Assembly: GCA_029975915.1 (NCBI GenBank) | Contig: JARKOC010000410.1 | Location: 1-64,000, forward strand | From: Bryobacteraceae bacterium | Lineage (GTDB): Bacteria > Acidobacteriota > Terriglobia > Bryobacterales > Bryobacteraceae | Length of the DNA stretch: 64,000 nucleotides | Reading direction: 5' to 3' | Shown here: one piece after another, positions 33,220 to 42,417 of the stretch | Numbering within the stretch: the stretch's first letter is position 1 | How the letters are laid out: every line of letters begins with the position of its first letter | Translations under genes and position numbers: made by a program | Notes under the pieces: model-generated | Told to the model about the DNA's origin: nothing | Seen by the model: the letters and a program-made list of their open reading frames with translations, nothing else | The model's database searches: none

Positions 33220-33385
33220 AAAGGCGAAGAAGATCAAGGCCTATCTTTTGGTCTTCTGGCCCCAACTGCTCCAGCCTCTGAAGCTGGCGTGTAACCTTGG
33301 CTCGGCAGGATGCGCTTTTAAATCAATCCCCGTTACGAGCAGCGGGCGCCATCATCGGTACCCATCCGGCGCGCCCGCTTTTTTT
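33220..33385 (+). ncRNA. Candidate small RNA on the + strand ending in an intrinsic terminator
   Basis: The 236-bp gap between cysK and the DUF72 gene, both on the minus strand, holds a clear + strand terminator: GCGGGCG (33342-33348) pairing with CGCCCGC (33372-33378), then seven T (33379-33385). No + strand gene precedes it. Upstream, GAAGATCAA can pair with TTGGTCTTC (about 33227-33254) and CCAGC with GCTGG (about 33272-33288). TTGTCT (33185) and AATAGT (33208) at 17-bp spacing could be a promoter. Length and start are guesses; no known RNA family was recognised. Confidence 0.35.
33342..33385 (+). terminator. Rho-independent terminator with no visible upstream + strand gene
   Basis: The arms GCGGGCG and CGCCCGC enclose a 23-nt loop that contains GGTACC; seven consecutive T follow. 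On the minus strand the same hairpin would be preceded, not followed, by A/T, so it does not suit cysK. Confidence 0.7.
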
Positions 33386-33421
33386 CACTCGCTGAATCCA
33401 GCGGACCTCATCTTTCTGCCC

Positions 33422-34378
33422 CTAGTCAGCGAACATGCCTTCGAACAGCGCCGAAGTCAGGTACCTTTCGCCGGCGTCTGGCAGCACAACCACAATTGTC
33501 TTTCCCGCCATATCCTCGCGCCGGGCCAAACGTACTGCCGCTGCGGCTGCGGCCCCACACGAGATCCCGCAGAGAATCCCCTCTTCGCGGGCGAGCCTCC
33601 GCGCCATTTCCATCGACTCGTCGTTGGTCACCTGCTCGACCCTGTCCACCAAACTGAGATCCAATGTTCCCGGAATAAATCCTGCGCCGATACCCTGGAT
33701 CTTATGTGGTCCGGGCTGCAACGGTTCACCGTTGAGCGTCTGGGTGATGACCGGGCTGTGCGCGGGCTCAACCGCCACCGAGACAACGCCCTTGTTCTTT
33801 TGTTTTAAGTACTTGCTCACGCCCGTGATCGTGCCGCCCGTCCCCACACCCGACACAAAGACATCTACGTTCCCCCCAGTGTCCTGCCAGATCTCGGGTC
33901 CGGTCGTTTCGAAGTGGATTTTGGGATTGGCCGGATTCTGGAACTGCTGCAGAAGCACATAGCGGTCCGGGTCGGAATCCCGGATCTCCTCGGCTTTCGC
34001 TACAGCTCCCTTCATTCCCTTCGCGCCTTCGGTCAGGACCAAGTTCGCACCAAACACTTTCAACACTTTGCGGCGCTCGATCGACATGGTTTCCGGCATT
34101 GTCAAGGTGATAGGGTAGCCGCGCGCCGCCGCCACGAACGCCAACGCGATTCCAGTGTTGCCTGATGTCGGTTCTACCAGTTCCTTGCCGGGTCTTAAAA
34201 TGCCCCGTTCTTCCGCATCCCACACCATCGACGCGCCGATCCGGCACTTCACGGAATAGGCCGGATTGCGTCCCTCAATCTTGGCAAGGACCGTAGCCTT
34301 TGCTCCCTCTGTCAACCTGTTCAGCTTGACCAGCGGAGTGCGGCCAATGCTCAAGGAATTGTCAGCATAGATGTTCAT
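33422..34378 (-). CDS. cysK: Cysteine synthase (O-acetylserine sulfhydrylase)
   Basis: 318 aa PLP enzyme making cysteine from O-acetylserine and sulfide. PLP Lys44 in [11 protein letters not shown], substrate loop [13 protein letters not shown], phosphate loop [27 protein letters not shown] and [12 protein letters not shown] near the C-terminus all match CysK. It starts 5 bp after the Rrf2 regulator stop, so the pair is one transcript and is likely controlled by that regulator, as in the CymR/CysK pairing. No cysE is in the window. Confidence 0.96.
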   Translation of the reverse strand: MNIYADNSLSIGRTPLVKLNRLTEGAKATVLAKIEGRNPAYSVKCRIGASMVWDAEERGILRPGKELVEPTSGNTGIALAFVAAARGYPITLTMPETMSIERRKVLKVFGANLVLTEGAKGMKGAVAKAEEIRDSDPDRYVLLQQFQNPANPKIHFETTGPEIWQDTGGNVDVFVSGVGTGGTITGVSKYLKQKNKGVVSVAVEPAHSPVITQTLNGEPLQPGPHKIQGIGAGFIPGTLDLSLVDRVEQVTNDESMEMARRLAREEGILCGISCGAAAAAAVRLARREDMAGKTIVVVLPDAGERYLTSALFEGMFAD

Positions 34379-34383
34379 GCTCG

Positions 34384-34815
34384 CTATATCTCCCAGTTGT
34401 GCACAAATCGAGACTGCCTCTCCCTCCAGGCCCTTGCCAGTTCGGCGAAACTCGTCCGGCCTATCACGGCTTCAATTGCCCCGTCCACTTCGGCCCAGAA
34501 GAAGTCCAGAGGCCCTCTCTTGTCCAGCGAAGCCCGTCCGGTCTTGCCGCCTTCCAATGCCCGGATCACTGACCCAACTGTGATTGACTCAGCTTCACGG
34601 GCCAGCAGATATCCGCCCTCGGCGCCGCGGCGGGACTCAAGAAACCCCTGCTTCTTCAAGTCTGCCAGGATTGTTTCCAGAAACTTCTGCGGGATCTCCT
34701 GCCGTCTTGCGATGTCCGCGATCCTGACTGGCGCGCCTGGCTCGGCCAACGTCAGATCTAGGATCGCGCGTAACGCGTACTCGCAACGGACAGATACATT
34801 CATGAGGGTCTGCAT
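34384..34815 (-). CDS. Rrf2-family transcriptional regulator, CymR-like
   Basis: 143 aa. Winged-helix Rrf2 protein: [15 protein letters not shown] (helix 1), [26 protein letters not shown] (recognition region, about 33-58), [20 protein letters not shown] (wing). The three Cys that bind an Fe-S cluster in IscR/NsrR are absent, so it is more like CymR, which senses sulfur status through a CysK complex. Direct coupling to cysK supports that comparison. The ATG at 34815 or the one four codons later could be the start. A palindrome at the predicted transcription start suggests autoregulation. Confidence 0.88.
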   Translation of the reverse strand: MQTLMNVSVRCEYALRAILDLTLAEPGAPVRIADIARRQEIPQKFLETILADLKKQGFLESRRGAEGGYLLAREAESITVGSVIRALEGGKTGRASLDKRGPLDFFWAEVDGAIEAVIGRTSFAELARAWRERQSRFVHNWEI

Positions 34816-34824
34816 TCAAAGTCC

Positions 34825-34837
34825 CTATTCTAAATAG
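34825..34837. promoter_or_regulatory. Candidate Rrf2 operator (CTATT-N3-AATAG)
   Basis: CTATTCTAAATAG is a 5-3-5 palindrome located between the putative -10 (34840-34845) and the rrf2 start codon (34815), where a bound repressor would block initiation. AT-rich dyads of this kind are common operators of Rrf2 proteins. Confidence 0.45.
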
Positions 34838-34839
34838 AG

Positions 34840-34866
34840 ATTATGGTATTGCGATGCTCATGTCAA
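34840..34866 (-). promoter_or_regulatory. Sigma70-type promoter of rrf2-cysK
   Basis: On the minus strand a perfect TTGACA (34861-34866) is followed after 15 bp by CATAAT (34840-34845). The spacer is short, but the two hexamers match 6/6 and 5/6. The transcription start would fall inside the adjacent CTATT dyad. The rest of the 157-bp gap 34816-34972 holds no gene. Confidence 0.55.
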
Positions 34867-34972
34867 CCCCAGCCGGCTGCGAGAGGTCAGGCGATAGCCG
34901 TCGGAGTCACCGGGCCCACGCCAGTTGATGGTAAGTCCTCCGCCAATTTACGGCTTTGCAGCGCGATTCGAA

Positions 34973-36331
34973 TCACTCGCTCGGGGGATACTCCCGATGA
35001 GGAGGAGGAGTGGGCCTCATCACCTGGCGAACCGGGTCAAACGCCATAACCTTGCCCTTGCGGTAGGACTCAACTCCGAGCGCAATGGCTACCATCACCT
35101 GGTAGCCGCGCAGCGCATTGTACACAGGCGCCTGGCGGCTGCGCATGCAATCTATCCAGTCGTCGCCCAAGCTGGGTCCTGCCTCGCCTTCGATTGTGAC
35201 CTCGGTTCTGCCGTCGTTGGCTTCTCGAAATTCCTTCTCAAACTGACGTTCGGCCTTGATCGAAGCGATCATGCGGCCGCGGCGAAGTCCTCCAGTGGCC
35301 TGGGCGCCGGGCGCTGGCGGCGCCATGACAATCTGAATGGTGGCCCAGTTTGCGTAGACCGTCTCGGGCACCGAGGTCTGGTTGGCCATGCACGAGACCA
35401 TGTTGATGGCGTAATCGCCCGGGTACTCGATCATGGTCATGTATGTATCGGGTACTTCCCGGTTCTTTTGGACATAGGTACCGCCGATTCCGACGGCACG
35501 TGTGGGGAAGTCAAAACCGATCATGGTGCTCATCATGCCGAGCCTGTGATAGAGCAGGTCTCCTGCGTTGCCGGTGGAGTAGTCCCAGAACTTGCGCCAG
35601 CGGAAGTAGCGTTCGGCACTGAGTTTGCGCTTAGGTGCAGGGCCAAGCCACATCTTCCAATCGATGTTCTCAAGGGAGAATTTCGCATCGGGCCACGGCG
35701 TGTCCCCAACTCCTGGAATCGGGTAATCCCACATGCCCGTCCGCGTATTGCGGTTGTAGCTGATCAGGCCCCACAGGACTTTTCCTGCTTTTCCGGCCTT
35801 GAGGTACTCATTCACCTTCCAATACAGTTTGGTGGCCGGTCCGGACCCGCCCAGTTGGATGAGACGTCCGGTCTTCTGTGACTGCGCGGTCAGTTTGGCT
35901 GCTTCTTCCACGGTGCGCGTCATTGGTTTTTCCAGGTAGACATCCTTGCCCGCAGCCATGGCATCGCTGGCCATCTGGTAATGCCAGTGGTCGGGTACTG
36001 CCAAGACGACGCCGTCAATGTCCTTCCTCGCCAAAACCTCGCGGTAGTCCTTGTAGCCCTTCTCGGCGCCGGACTGCTCCAGGCCGAACTTGAGACGTGG
36101 CTCCCAAACATCGCAACAAGCGGCGATGTTCAGGTCCTTTTTCTGGTCCCGGCGGGCTTTGAAACCTCTGACCAATCCTTCGAACTGCATCCCGTTGCCG
36201 ATGAAGGCAATGTTGATGCGATCATTGGCGCCGAGAACGCGTCCTGTCGCGAATGCTGCGGCGGCAGTCGCGATGCTGGTTTCTCGGACCAGGAACTGGC
36301 GCCGCGTGGAATTGGATTCTTCGTGGGACAT
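34973..36331 (-). CDS. Tat-exported Gfo/Idh/MocA-family oxidoreductase
   Basis: 452 aa from ATG 36331, selected because STRRQFLVRETSIATAAAAF is a Tat signal. NAD(P)-binding Rossmann domain (INIAFIGNGMQFEGLVRGFK, about 37-160) with VLAVPDHWHYQMA and the catalytic YLEKPMT (EKP motif), then the alpha/beta substrate domain (about 165-450). Exported members with Tat signals are abundant in Acidobacteriota and Planctomycetes and act on sugars or sugar alcohols, but substrates are seldom known. Divergent, across 157 bp, from a Tat-exported glycosidase-like gene, so both may serve the same carbohydrate pathway. Confidence 0.88.
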   Translation of the reverse strand: MSHEESNSTRRQFLVRETSIATAAAAFATGRVLGANDRINIAFIGNGMQFEGLVRGFKARRDQKKDLNIAACCDVWEPRLKFGLEQSGAEKGYKDYREVLARKDIDGVVLAVPDHWHYQMASDAMAAGKDVYLEKPMTRTVEEAAKLTAQSQKTGRLIQLGGSGPATKLYWKVNEYLKAGKAGKVLWGLISYNRNTRTGMWDYPIPGVGDTPWPDAKFSLENIDWKMWLGPAPKRKLSAERYFRWRKFWDYSTGNAGDLLYHRLGMMSTMIGFDFPTRAVGIGGTYVQKNREVPDTYMTMIEYPGDYAINMVSCMANQTSVPETVYANWATIQIVMAPPAPGAQATGGLRRGRMIASIKAERQFEKEFREANDGRTEVTIEGEAGPSLGDDWIDCMRSRQAPVYNALRGYQVMVAIALGVESYRKGKVMAFDPVRQVMRPTPPPHREYPPSE

Positions 36332-36488
36332 GGTGGTTGAATCGATTGTACATCCGGCAGACGGTGGGTTCTGGCCTCGATACGAAAAACTCTCAGGGCT
36401 CAAGTCCTCCGGGCAGCAACGGATGCGGTAGCTTAGCAACATGCGCGCCGGGCTGCATGGCATCCCGCGTGGAGCCAAAGAGACAGGT

Positions 36489-38567
36489 ATGAATAGTCAA
36501 ATCACAAGGCGCGGATTCCTGGCCGCACCTGCGTGCGCCACAAGCGGCAGGAGCGTACCAGCCGCGAACCCAATCGATCGTATGGCCAGAGTGCGCCGCC
36601 ATAACCCTCTTCTGCGGGCGGTAAACCCACGTTCGCCGCTGTCGGTCGGCAACGGTGAGTTTGCTTTCACAGCGGATGTGACTGGGTTGCAGTCGATCGC
36701 TCCTATCTACGAAAAGACGATTCCGCTTTGCACACAGTCCCAATGGGGATGGCACAGCTTTCCTATCCCTGATGGACTTGCGCCCGACCAATTGAAACTC
36801 GAGCCGTTCGACACCTACGGCCGCGCAGTCGGCTATAAGACCAGCGCCAAGGGGCAGGAAAGGCTGTTCAATTGGCTCCGGGAGAACCCGCACCGGCTGA
36901 ATCTGGCCAGGATAGGACTTGAACTGGATCTGCGTCCCTTGGACGCCAGCGATCTGGGCGGCATTGAGCAGGAACTGGATCTTTGGACAGGCCTGTTGAA
37001 GAGCCGTTTCGACCTGCGCGGAACGCTGGTCTCCGTTATCACCTGCTGCCATCCGGGCCGTGACGCATTGGCTGTTTCCGTCGAGTCTGCACTGGTAGAC
37101 CAGGGTCGGTTGCGGATCGCCGTCGAGTTCCCATATGGCTCGCCAGGGATGAGCGCATCGGATTGGACTAGTCCGGCAAGGCACTCTACCCGAATCGTCG
37201 CTCACGGCCCGGCCGCAATCTCCCTTGAGAGGAGCCTGGACAACGAACGTTACCACGCCAATCTGAGTTGGGTTGGACAGGCGCGGGCAGAGAGAGCCGG
37301 TGAACACAAGATCGTCCTTTCGGGCAAACATCTGGAGTTCGTGTGTGAATTCTTGGCGCAAGCATCTCCCCGCCAGGCACTGCGCGCGAGTAACTGCTTC
37401 GCGGCCAACTCGGAGCACTGGAGGCGATTCTGGTCCACAGGCGGCGTGGTCGACTTTTCCGGCAGCACGGACCCGAGGGCGGCTGAACTGGAGCGGCGTG
37501 TGGTCCTGTCCGAGTACTTGACGGCAATCCAGTGCTCTGGCTCCGCGCCGCCGCAAGAGACTGGCCTGACTTGCAACAGTTGGTACGGCAAGTTTCACCT
37601 GGAAATGCACTGGTGGCATGCGGCGCACTTCGCCCTGTGGGGGCGAACACCGCTCCTCGAGCGCAGTATGGCCTACTACCAGCGAATTTTGCCGGTGGCT
37701 GCGGAGAAGGCTCAGGCGCAAGGCTACAAGGGTGTGCGCTGGCCCAAGATGACAGATCTCCAAGGCCGCGACAGTCCGTCCGGAGTGGGCGAGATGCTCA
37801 TCTGGCAGCAGCCGCATCCCATCGCCCTGGCAGAACTGTGTTACCGCTCACATCCAAACAAGCACACGGTGCAGCGCTATGCGGAGATCGTTTTCAAGTC
37901 CGCTGAGTTCATGGCTGACTACGCCGTGGAGCGGGCAGGGCGGTATGTCCTGGGTCCGCCTCTGATCCCCGCGCAGGAGAATCATCCGCCGCGCGAGACT
38001 TGGAACCCAATATTTGAGTTGTCGCAATGGATGCAGATGCTCGGCGTCGCTCAACAGTGGCGCAAACGCGCGGGATTGGCTCACGTACCCAAGTGGGACG
38101 ACGTGCGGAAACGTATGTCCCCTCTGCCGGTGAACGACGGGCTCTACTTGGCGCACGAGAATTGTCCGGAAACGTTCACTCAGCGCCATAGGGACCATCC
38201 GTCCATGCTAGGGGCTTATGGGGTTTTGGCTGGGCAGGGGGTAGACAAAGAAACGATGAGACGGACGCTGAGGAAGGTCATGAATGACTGGCAATGGCCC
38301 GACACGTGGGGTTGGGACTTCCCCATGACAGCCATGACAGCCGCCAAACTCGGCGAGCCCGATCTCGCCGTGGACGCCTTGTTCATGAACTCGCCGAAGA
38401 ACGAATGGCTGCCGAACGGGCACAACTACCAAAGGCCGAACTTGCCGCTCTATTTACCAGGCAATGGAGGTTTGCTGGCCGCCGTGGCCATGATGGCGGC
38501 CGCCTGGAACGGCTTCCCAAAACTCGGCTGGCGAGTCAGACACGAAGGACTGAGCGCCTGGCTCTAG
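36489..38567 (+). CDS. Tat-exported six-hairpin glycosidase-like protein
   Basis: 692 aa from ATG 36489; MNSQITRRGFLAAPACATSG is a Tat signal. An N-terminal beta-sandwich (about 55-330: PLSVGNGEFAFTADVTGLQS) precedes an (alpha/alpha)6 region (about 340-690: TCNSWYGKFHLEMHWWHAAH, RVVRWPK-like VRWPKMTDLQGRDSPSG, LIWQQPHPIALAELCYR, DDWQWPDTWGWDFPM-like WQWPDTWGWDFPMTAM). The plan resembles GH65/GH95-type enzymes. A conserved Glu in FHLEMHWWH is a candidate acid/base, not confirmed. Family number uncertain; role in oligosaccharide breakdown likely. Confidence 0.65.
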   Translation: MNSQITRRGFLAAPACATSGRSVPAANPIDRMARVRRHNPLLRAVNPRSPLSVGNGEFAFTADVTGLQSIAPIYEKTIPLCTQSQWGWHSFPIPDGLAPDQLKLEPFDTYGRAVGYKTSAKGQERLFNWLRENPHRLNLARIGLELDLRPLDASDLGGIEQELDLWTGLLKSRFDLRGTLVSVITCCHPGRDALAVSVESALVDQGRLRIAVEFPYGSPGMSASDWTSPARHSTRIVAHGPAAISLERSLDNERYHANLSWVGQARAERAGEHKIVLSGKHLEFVCEFLAQASPRQALRASNCFAANSEHWRRFWSTGGVVDFSGSTDPRAAELERRVVLSEYLTAIQCSGSAPPQETGLTCNSWYGKFHLEMHWWHAAHFALWGRTPLLERSMAYYQRILPVAAEKAQAQGYKGVRWPKMTDLQGRDSPSGVGEMLIWQQPHPIALAELCYRSHPNKHTVQRYAEIVFKSAEFMADYAVERAGRYVLGPPLIPAQENHPPRETWNPIFELSQWMQMLGVAQQWRKRAGLAHVPKWDDVRKRMSPLPVNDGLYLAHENCPETFTQRHRDHPSMLGAYGVLAGQGVDKETMRRTLRKVMNDWQWPDTWGWDFPMTAMTAAKLGEPDLAVDALFMNSPKNEWLPNGHNYQRPNLPLYLPGNGGLLAAVAMMAAAWNGFPKLGWRVRHEGLSAWL

Positions 38568-38639
38568 TTGCGCACTCAACTCGTATTTGCGAACAAAACC
38601 GTATTCTGAGGGGCTACACTCGGGCGTTCAACAGCCGCC

Positions 38640-39641
38640 TTAGCGGTCGCGGTCCGCCACCAGGTTGGTGGCGGCTTGAAGCGCGCGCTGAGCGGGTGAA
38701 TCGGGGAATGTGGCCAGGAGGTCTCGCGCCTTTGAAGTGAACTGACTGGCGCGCTGCCTCGTTCGTTCGATGCCGCCGTACCGCTCGACGATCTTCAACA
38801 CCCGCTCGAACGGAGTCTCATCGTAAGCGTTGGTATTCAGGACCCTTTGGATCATCTGCCGCTCATCGGCAGTGGCATGCTCAAGGGCGTAAATCAGCGG
38901 CAATGTCACTTTGCCTTCACGCAAATCGTTGCCGACTGGCTTGCCAAGAACGGATTCTCGGCTGGTGAAGTCGAGGATGTCGTCGATCAGTTGGAAGGCC
39001 ATGCCGAGGTTCCAGCCGAACTCGCCGAGCAACTCCACATCGCGCGTGGTTGCGCCGCCGGCGATGCCGCCAAGACGTGTGCAGGCAGAAAAGAGACTGG
39101 CTGTCTTCCGGTCGATGAGTTCCATCGAGTCGGGCTCGCTGATGTCGATGCGGCCGAGGCGCTCGAGTTGAAGCAGTTCGCCATCCACCATCTGTTGAGT
39201 GAGCGTGATCAGAAGGTCCAGCACTTCGAAACTGCGCTGGCGCAGAGCGATCTGGAACGCCTGCATGTAAAGCCAGTCGCCGGCCAACACGGAAACCTGA
39301 TTTCCCCACACCACGTTGGCCGAAGGCTTGCCGCGGCGAGTACGTGCCTCATCAATGATGTCGTCATGGACCAGGGTGGCCGTATGGATCAGTTCAACCA
39401 CGGCGGCTAGACGGATGGCCTCGGCCGACGGCGCTTGGAAGAGTCTACAACTCACAAGCAGGAGAATCGGCCTAAGCCTCTTGCCTCCATTGCCTTGCAG
39501 GTAGTGCGCGATCTGGCCGACAGCCTCGACGCTGCCCGAACACTGCAGACGCAGCTCCGCTTCCACCATCTCGAGGTCGGAAGAGACGAGGTTGAAAATC
39601 TCGCGGGCTGTGAGGGCTTGGCCCAGTTTGCCTGAAGCCAT
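38640..39641 (-). CDS. Trans-polyprenyl diphosphate synthase
   Basis: 333 aa from ATG 39641. It makes a long-chain prenyl diphosphate for the quinone side chain by adding IPP units. First Asp-rich motif DDIID (93-97) in ATLVHDDIIDEARTRRG, second DDILD (220-224) in FQLIDDILDFTSRE, plus GGKRLRPILLL. Small residues before the first motif (HTATLVHDD) indicate a long-chain product such as octaprenyl or heptaprenyl diphosphate. It is the last gene of the coupled minus-strand chain, 14 bp after tatD. Whether ispB or hepT is the better symbol cannot be decided here. Confidence 0.92.
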   Translation of the reverse strand: MASGKLGQALTAREIFNLVSSDLEMVEAELRLQCSGSVEAVGQIAHYLQGNGGKRLRPILLLVSCRLFQAPSAEAIRLAAVVELIHTATLVHDDIIDEARTRRGKPSANVVWGNQVSVLAGDWLYMQAFQIALRQRSFEVLDLLITLTQQMVDGELLQLERLGRIDISEPDSMELIDRKTASLFSACTRLGGIAGGATTRDVELLGEFGWNLGMAFQLIDDILDFTSRESVLGKPVGNDLREGKVTLPLIYALEHATADERQMIQRVLNTNAYDETPFERVLKIVERYGGIERTRQRASQFTSKARDLLATFPDSPAQRALQAATNLVADRDR

Positions 39642-39655
39642 TGGCTGTGCCCAGT

Positions 39656-40447
39656 TTACCTTCTGCGCTTCGTCTCTGGCAAACAGAGGCTGCGCCAGTT
39701 TTGGGTGGTGGCTTCGGCGACGAGTTCGAGAGGCTCGCCTCGCAACTCCGCCAGCCACTTGGCCGTTTCAAAGACGAAGGCGGGTTCGTTTCGCTTGCCA
39801 CGGTGCGGAACTGGCGCCAGGTACGGGGCATCGGTCTCAATCAGCAGCCGGTCCAGTGGGACCAGTTTGGCAGCCTCCTGGACCTCCAACGCCTTCGGAT
39901 ACGTCACGATTCCGCTGAAACTAATGTGGAATCCGATGGCGAGCGATCGCTGAGCTTCGTCGGGACCACCCGAAAAGCAGTGCATGATGCCGCCGGGCCC
40001 GCCGGGCGGCCAGTGGGAGTCAAGGATCGAGAACGTGTCGTCCCAGGCTTCGCGGGTGTGGATGACAATGGGCAGGCCAGCGTCGCGGGCGATCTCTAAT
40101 TGCTGGACAAAAACCTCGCGCTGAACACCCCGAGGCGAAAAGTTGTAGTGGTAATCGAGACCGATCTCTCCGATGGCGATGACCTTTGGGTGAGCGGCGA
40201 GTGAACGCAACTCGGCCCAGGTTGACTCGTCGGCCTTCGACGCCTCGTGGGGATGGACGCCGATGGTGGCGTAGATGAACGGATACGCCTCAGCCAAACG
40301 AATGCCTGCTTCGAGGTCGGGCGGGCCATCTCCTGACCCGATGGCGACAAGCGTTTCGACACCCGCGGCGCGAGCGCGTTCAATCACCTGCACGCGGTCG
40401 GAGTCGAAGGACTTGCCATCGAGATGGCAATGTGAATCGACAATCAT
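39656..40447 (-). CDS. tatD: TatD-family metal-dependent deoxyribonuclease
   Basis: 263 aa. Metal ligands and motifs in order: DSHCHLDGKSF (4-14), TIGVHPHEA, AIGEIGLDYHYNFSP, LPIVIHTREAWDD, GGIMHCFSGGPDEA, LIETDAPYLAPVPHRGKRNEP. Members are 3'-5' exonucleases in DNA repair and, in some species, D-aminoacyl-tRNA deacylases. The ATG shares a base with the metG stop (TAATG), a common arrangement since tatD and metG often neighbour each other. Confidence 0.95.
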   Translation of the reverse strand: MIVDSHCHLDGKSFDSDRVQVIERARAAGVETLVAIGSGDGPPDLEAGIRLAEAYPFIYATIGVHPHEASKADESTWAELRSLAAHPKVIAIGEIGLDYHYNFSPRGVQREVFVQQLEIARDAGLPIVIHTREAWDDTFSILDSHWPPGGPGGIMHCFSGGPDEAQRSLAIGFHISFSGIVTYPKALEVQEAAKLVPLDRLLIETDAPYLAPVPHRGKRNEPAFVFETAKWLAELRGEPLELVAEATTQNWRSLCLPETKRRR

Positions 40448-42417
40448 TACTTCAAGCGCGCGCCCACCGGGATGTCCTCGTGGAAACCCGCAAGCACGGC
40501 CGGGCCGCCTTCCAGAGACGCGGCGACGATCATGCCATTGCTCTCGATGCCGCGCAGTTTCCTGGGTTGCAGGTTGGCGACGATGACAACCTTTCGTCCT
40601 ACTAGCTGTTCAGGCGTGTAGTACTTTGCGATCCCGGCCACCAGAGTGCGCGGCTCCTTCTCGGCTGCGTCGACCGTCAGTTTCAGCAGCTTGTCGGCGC
40701 CTTCGACCCGCTCGGCTGCGAGCACTTTTGCGACGCGCAAATCGATCTTGGCGAAATCGTCGATGGTGATGGTGGGCGCCAGCGGCGGCACGCCCTCGGG
40801 CGCCTTCCATTCCTCCACTGCCGGCGCCGCAACTTCGGCAGGCGGCGTGGTCTTGCCCATAAGGGCATCCAGCCGGGCAACTTCCTGTTCGTCCAATTCG
40901 TGCATCCTTTCCACGGCCGTGGCCGCGTCGATTCGCGGGAAGACTGCTTCCACTACTCCAATCGTCTGGCCCGTGGGTAACTGGCCCCAATCGAGCTGAT
41001 CCAGCCTGACCGACGCCAGTTCTCCTGCCATGCCGAGCATGCGCCAGATCTTCGCCGCCGAATCGGGCATCACTGGGGCCAGCAGCGCGGCGGACAAACG
41101 GACCACCTCTGCGGCGGTATATAGGATATCGTTCAGCCTCGCCTGCGACTCATCATCTTTCTTCTTGGCCAGCACCCAGGGCTGGTACTGAACGATGGCC
41201 CGGTCGACCGCGCCAATCAGAGACCAGAGCTGCTCCAGGGCGCGGTGGAACTGAAACTTCTCGAAATTCTCGCGGTAACCGAAGATCGTCTGGCGCCCCT
41301 CCTCGGCGATTTCGGCGATTCCCTGCGAGGTCGGGACCAACCCTCCGCGGTACTGGCGGATCATGGTCAGCGTGCGTGAAGTAAGGTTGCCCAGCCCGTT
41401 GGCTAAATCGGAGTTGGCACGGGCGACCAGGGCATCGTAGCTGAAGCTGCCATCCTGGCCGAACGGAATCTCGCGCATCAGGAAGTAGCGCATCGTGTCC
41501 GTTCCAACAACCTCGCGCAACGGCTCGGGCCGGACGACGTTGCCGCGCGATTTCGACATCTTGGCATTGTCTTTAAGAATCCAGCCGTGGGCCATGATCT
41601 GCTTCGGCAGTTCATAGCCGCCCGCCATGAGGAAGGCCGGCCAGTAGATGGCGTGAAAGCGCAAGATGTCCTTGCCGATCAAGTGAACATCGGCCGGCCA
41701 GTAATGCTCTCCCTCGACGGCGCTCATGTAGCTTGTCAGCGCGTCAAACCAGACATAGAAAACGTGGTTGCCTTCGACCGGGACCGGAATACCCCATTTG
41801 ATGGATGTGCGGGTGATGGAAAGATCGTTTAAACCGCCCTTAACGAAGGAGACAATCTCGTTGAGGCGGGTTTCCGGAATCACGAAGTCCGGGTGTCTCT
41901 CATAGTGCTCTAGAAGGCGGTCCTGGAAGGCGGAGAGCTTGAAGAAATAGTTCTCCTCCGTAACCGCTTCCGTGGGGCGGCCGCAATCCGGGCAGGGATC
42001 GCCTTCGGAGGCTTCGTTCACATACAACTCGCAACTGAAGCAGTACTGGCCGGTGTAGGAGCCCTTGTAGATGTATCCGTTGTCGATGCAACGGCGGAAC
42101 AGTTCCTGAACAACGTGCCGGTGCCGCTCGCTTGACGTGCGGATAAACCGGTAGTCAATGTTGAACTTGTTCCACTGGGTCTTGAACTCGTCGGCGACCC
42201 GGCTGGCGAAATCGATGGGCGTAATGCCAACCTTTTTCGCGGCGCGCTCGACGTTCTGGCCGTGCTCGTCTGAACCAGTGACCAGCAGCGCATCATAGCC
42301 CGTCATGGAACGGTAGCGCCGGATGGAATCGGCCACCAGCGTCGAGTAGGCAGTGCCCAGGTGAGGTGCCGAGTTGACGTAGTAGATAGGCGTCGTCAGA
42401 TAGTACTTCTTGCTCAT
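40447..42417 (-). CDS. metG: Methionyl-tRNA synthetase with C-terminal tRNA-binding domain
   Basis: 656 aa from ATG 42417. Class I synthetase: HIGH variant APHLGTAY (17-24), KMSKSRGN (286-293), a zinc-binding knuckle with CFSCELYVNEASEGDPCPDC, anticodon-domain helix with WVLAKKKDDES, and a C-terminal Trbp111/EMAP-like domain (about 555-656: IDDFAKIDLRVAKVLAAERV, KVVIVANLQPRKLRGIESNG) used for dimerisation and tRNA binding. The ATG overlaps the larC stop by 4 bp (ATGA). Confidence 0.97.
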   Translation of the reverse strand: MSKKYYLTTPIYYVNSAPHLGTAYSTLVADSIRRYRSMTGYDALLVTGSDEHGQNVERAAKKVGITPIDFASRVADEFKTQWNKFNIDYRFIRTSSERHRHVVQELFRRCIDNGYIYKGSYTGQYCFSCELYVNEASEGDPCPDCGRPTEAVTEENYFFKLSAFQDRLLEHYERHPDFVIPETRLNEIVSFVKGGLNDLSITRTSIKWGIPVPVEGNHVFYVWFDALTSYMSAVEGEHYWPADVHLIGKDILRFHAIYWPAFLMAGGYELPKQIMAHGWILKDNAKMSKSRGNVVRPEPLREVVGTDTMRYFLMREIPFGQDGSFSYDALVARANSDLANGLGNLTSRTLTMIRQYRGGLVPTSQGIAEIAEEGRQTIFGYRENFEKFQFHRALEQLWSLIGAVDRAIVQYQPWVLAKKKDDESQARLNDILYTAAEVVRLSAALLAPVMPDSAAKIWRMLGMAGELASVRLDQLDWGQLPTGQTIGVVEAVFPRIDAATAVERMHELDEQEVARLDALMGKTTPPAEVAAPAVEEWKAPEGVPPLAPTITIDDFAKIDLRVAKVLAAERVEGADKLLKLTVDAAEKEPRTLVAGIAKYYTPEQLVGRKVVIVANLQPRKLRGIESNGMIVAASLEGGPAVLAGFHEDIPVGARLK

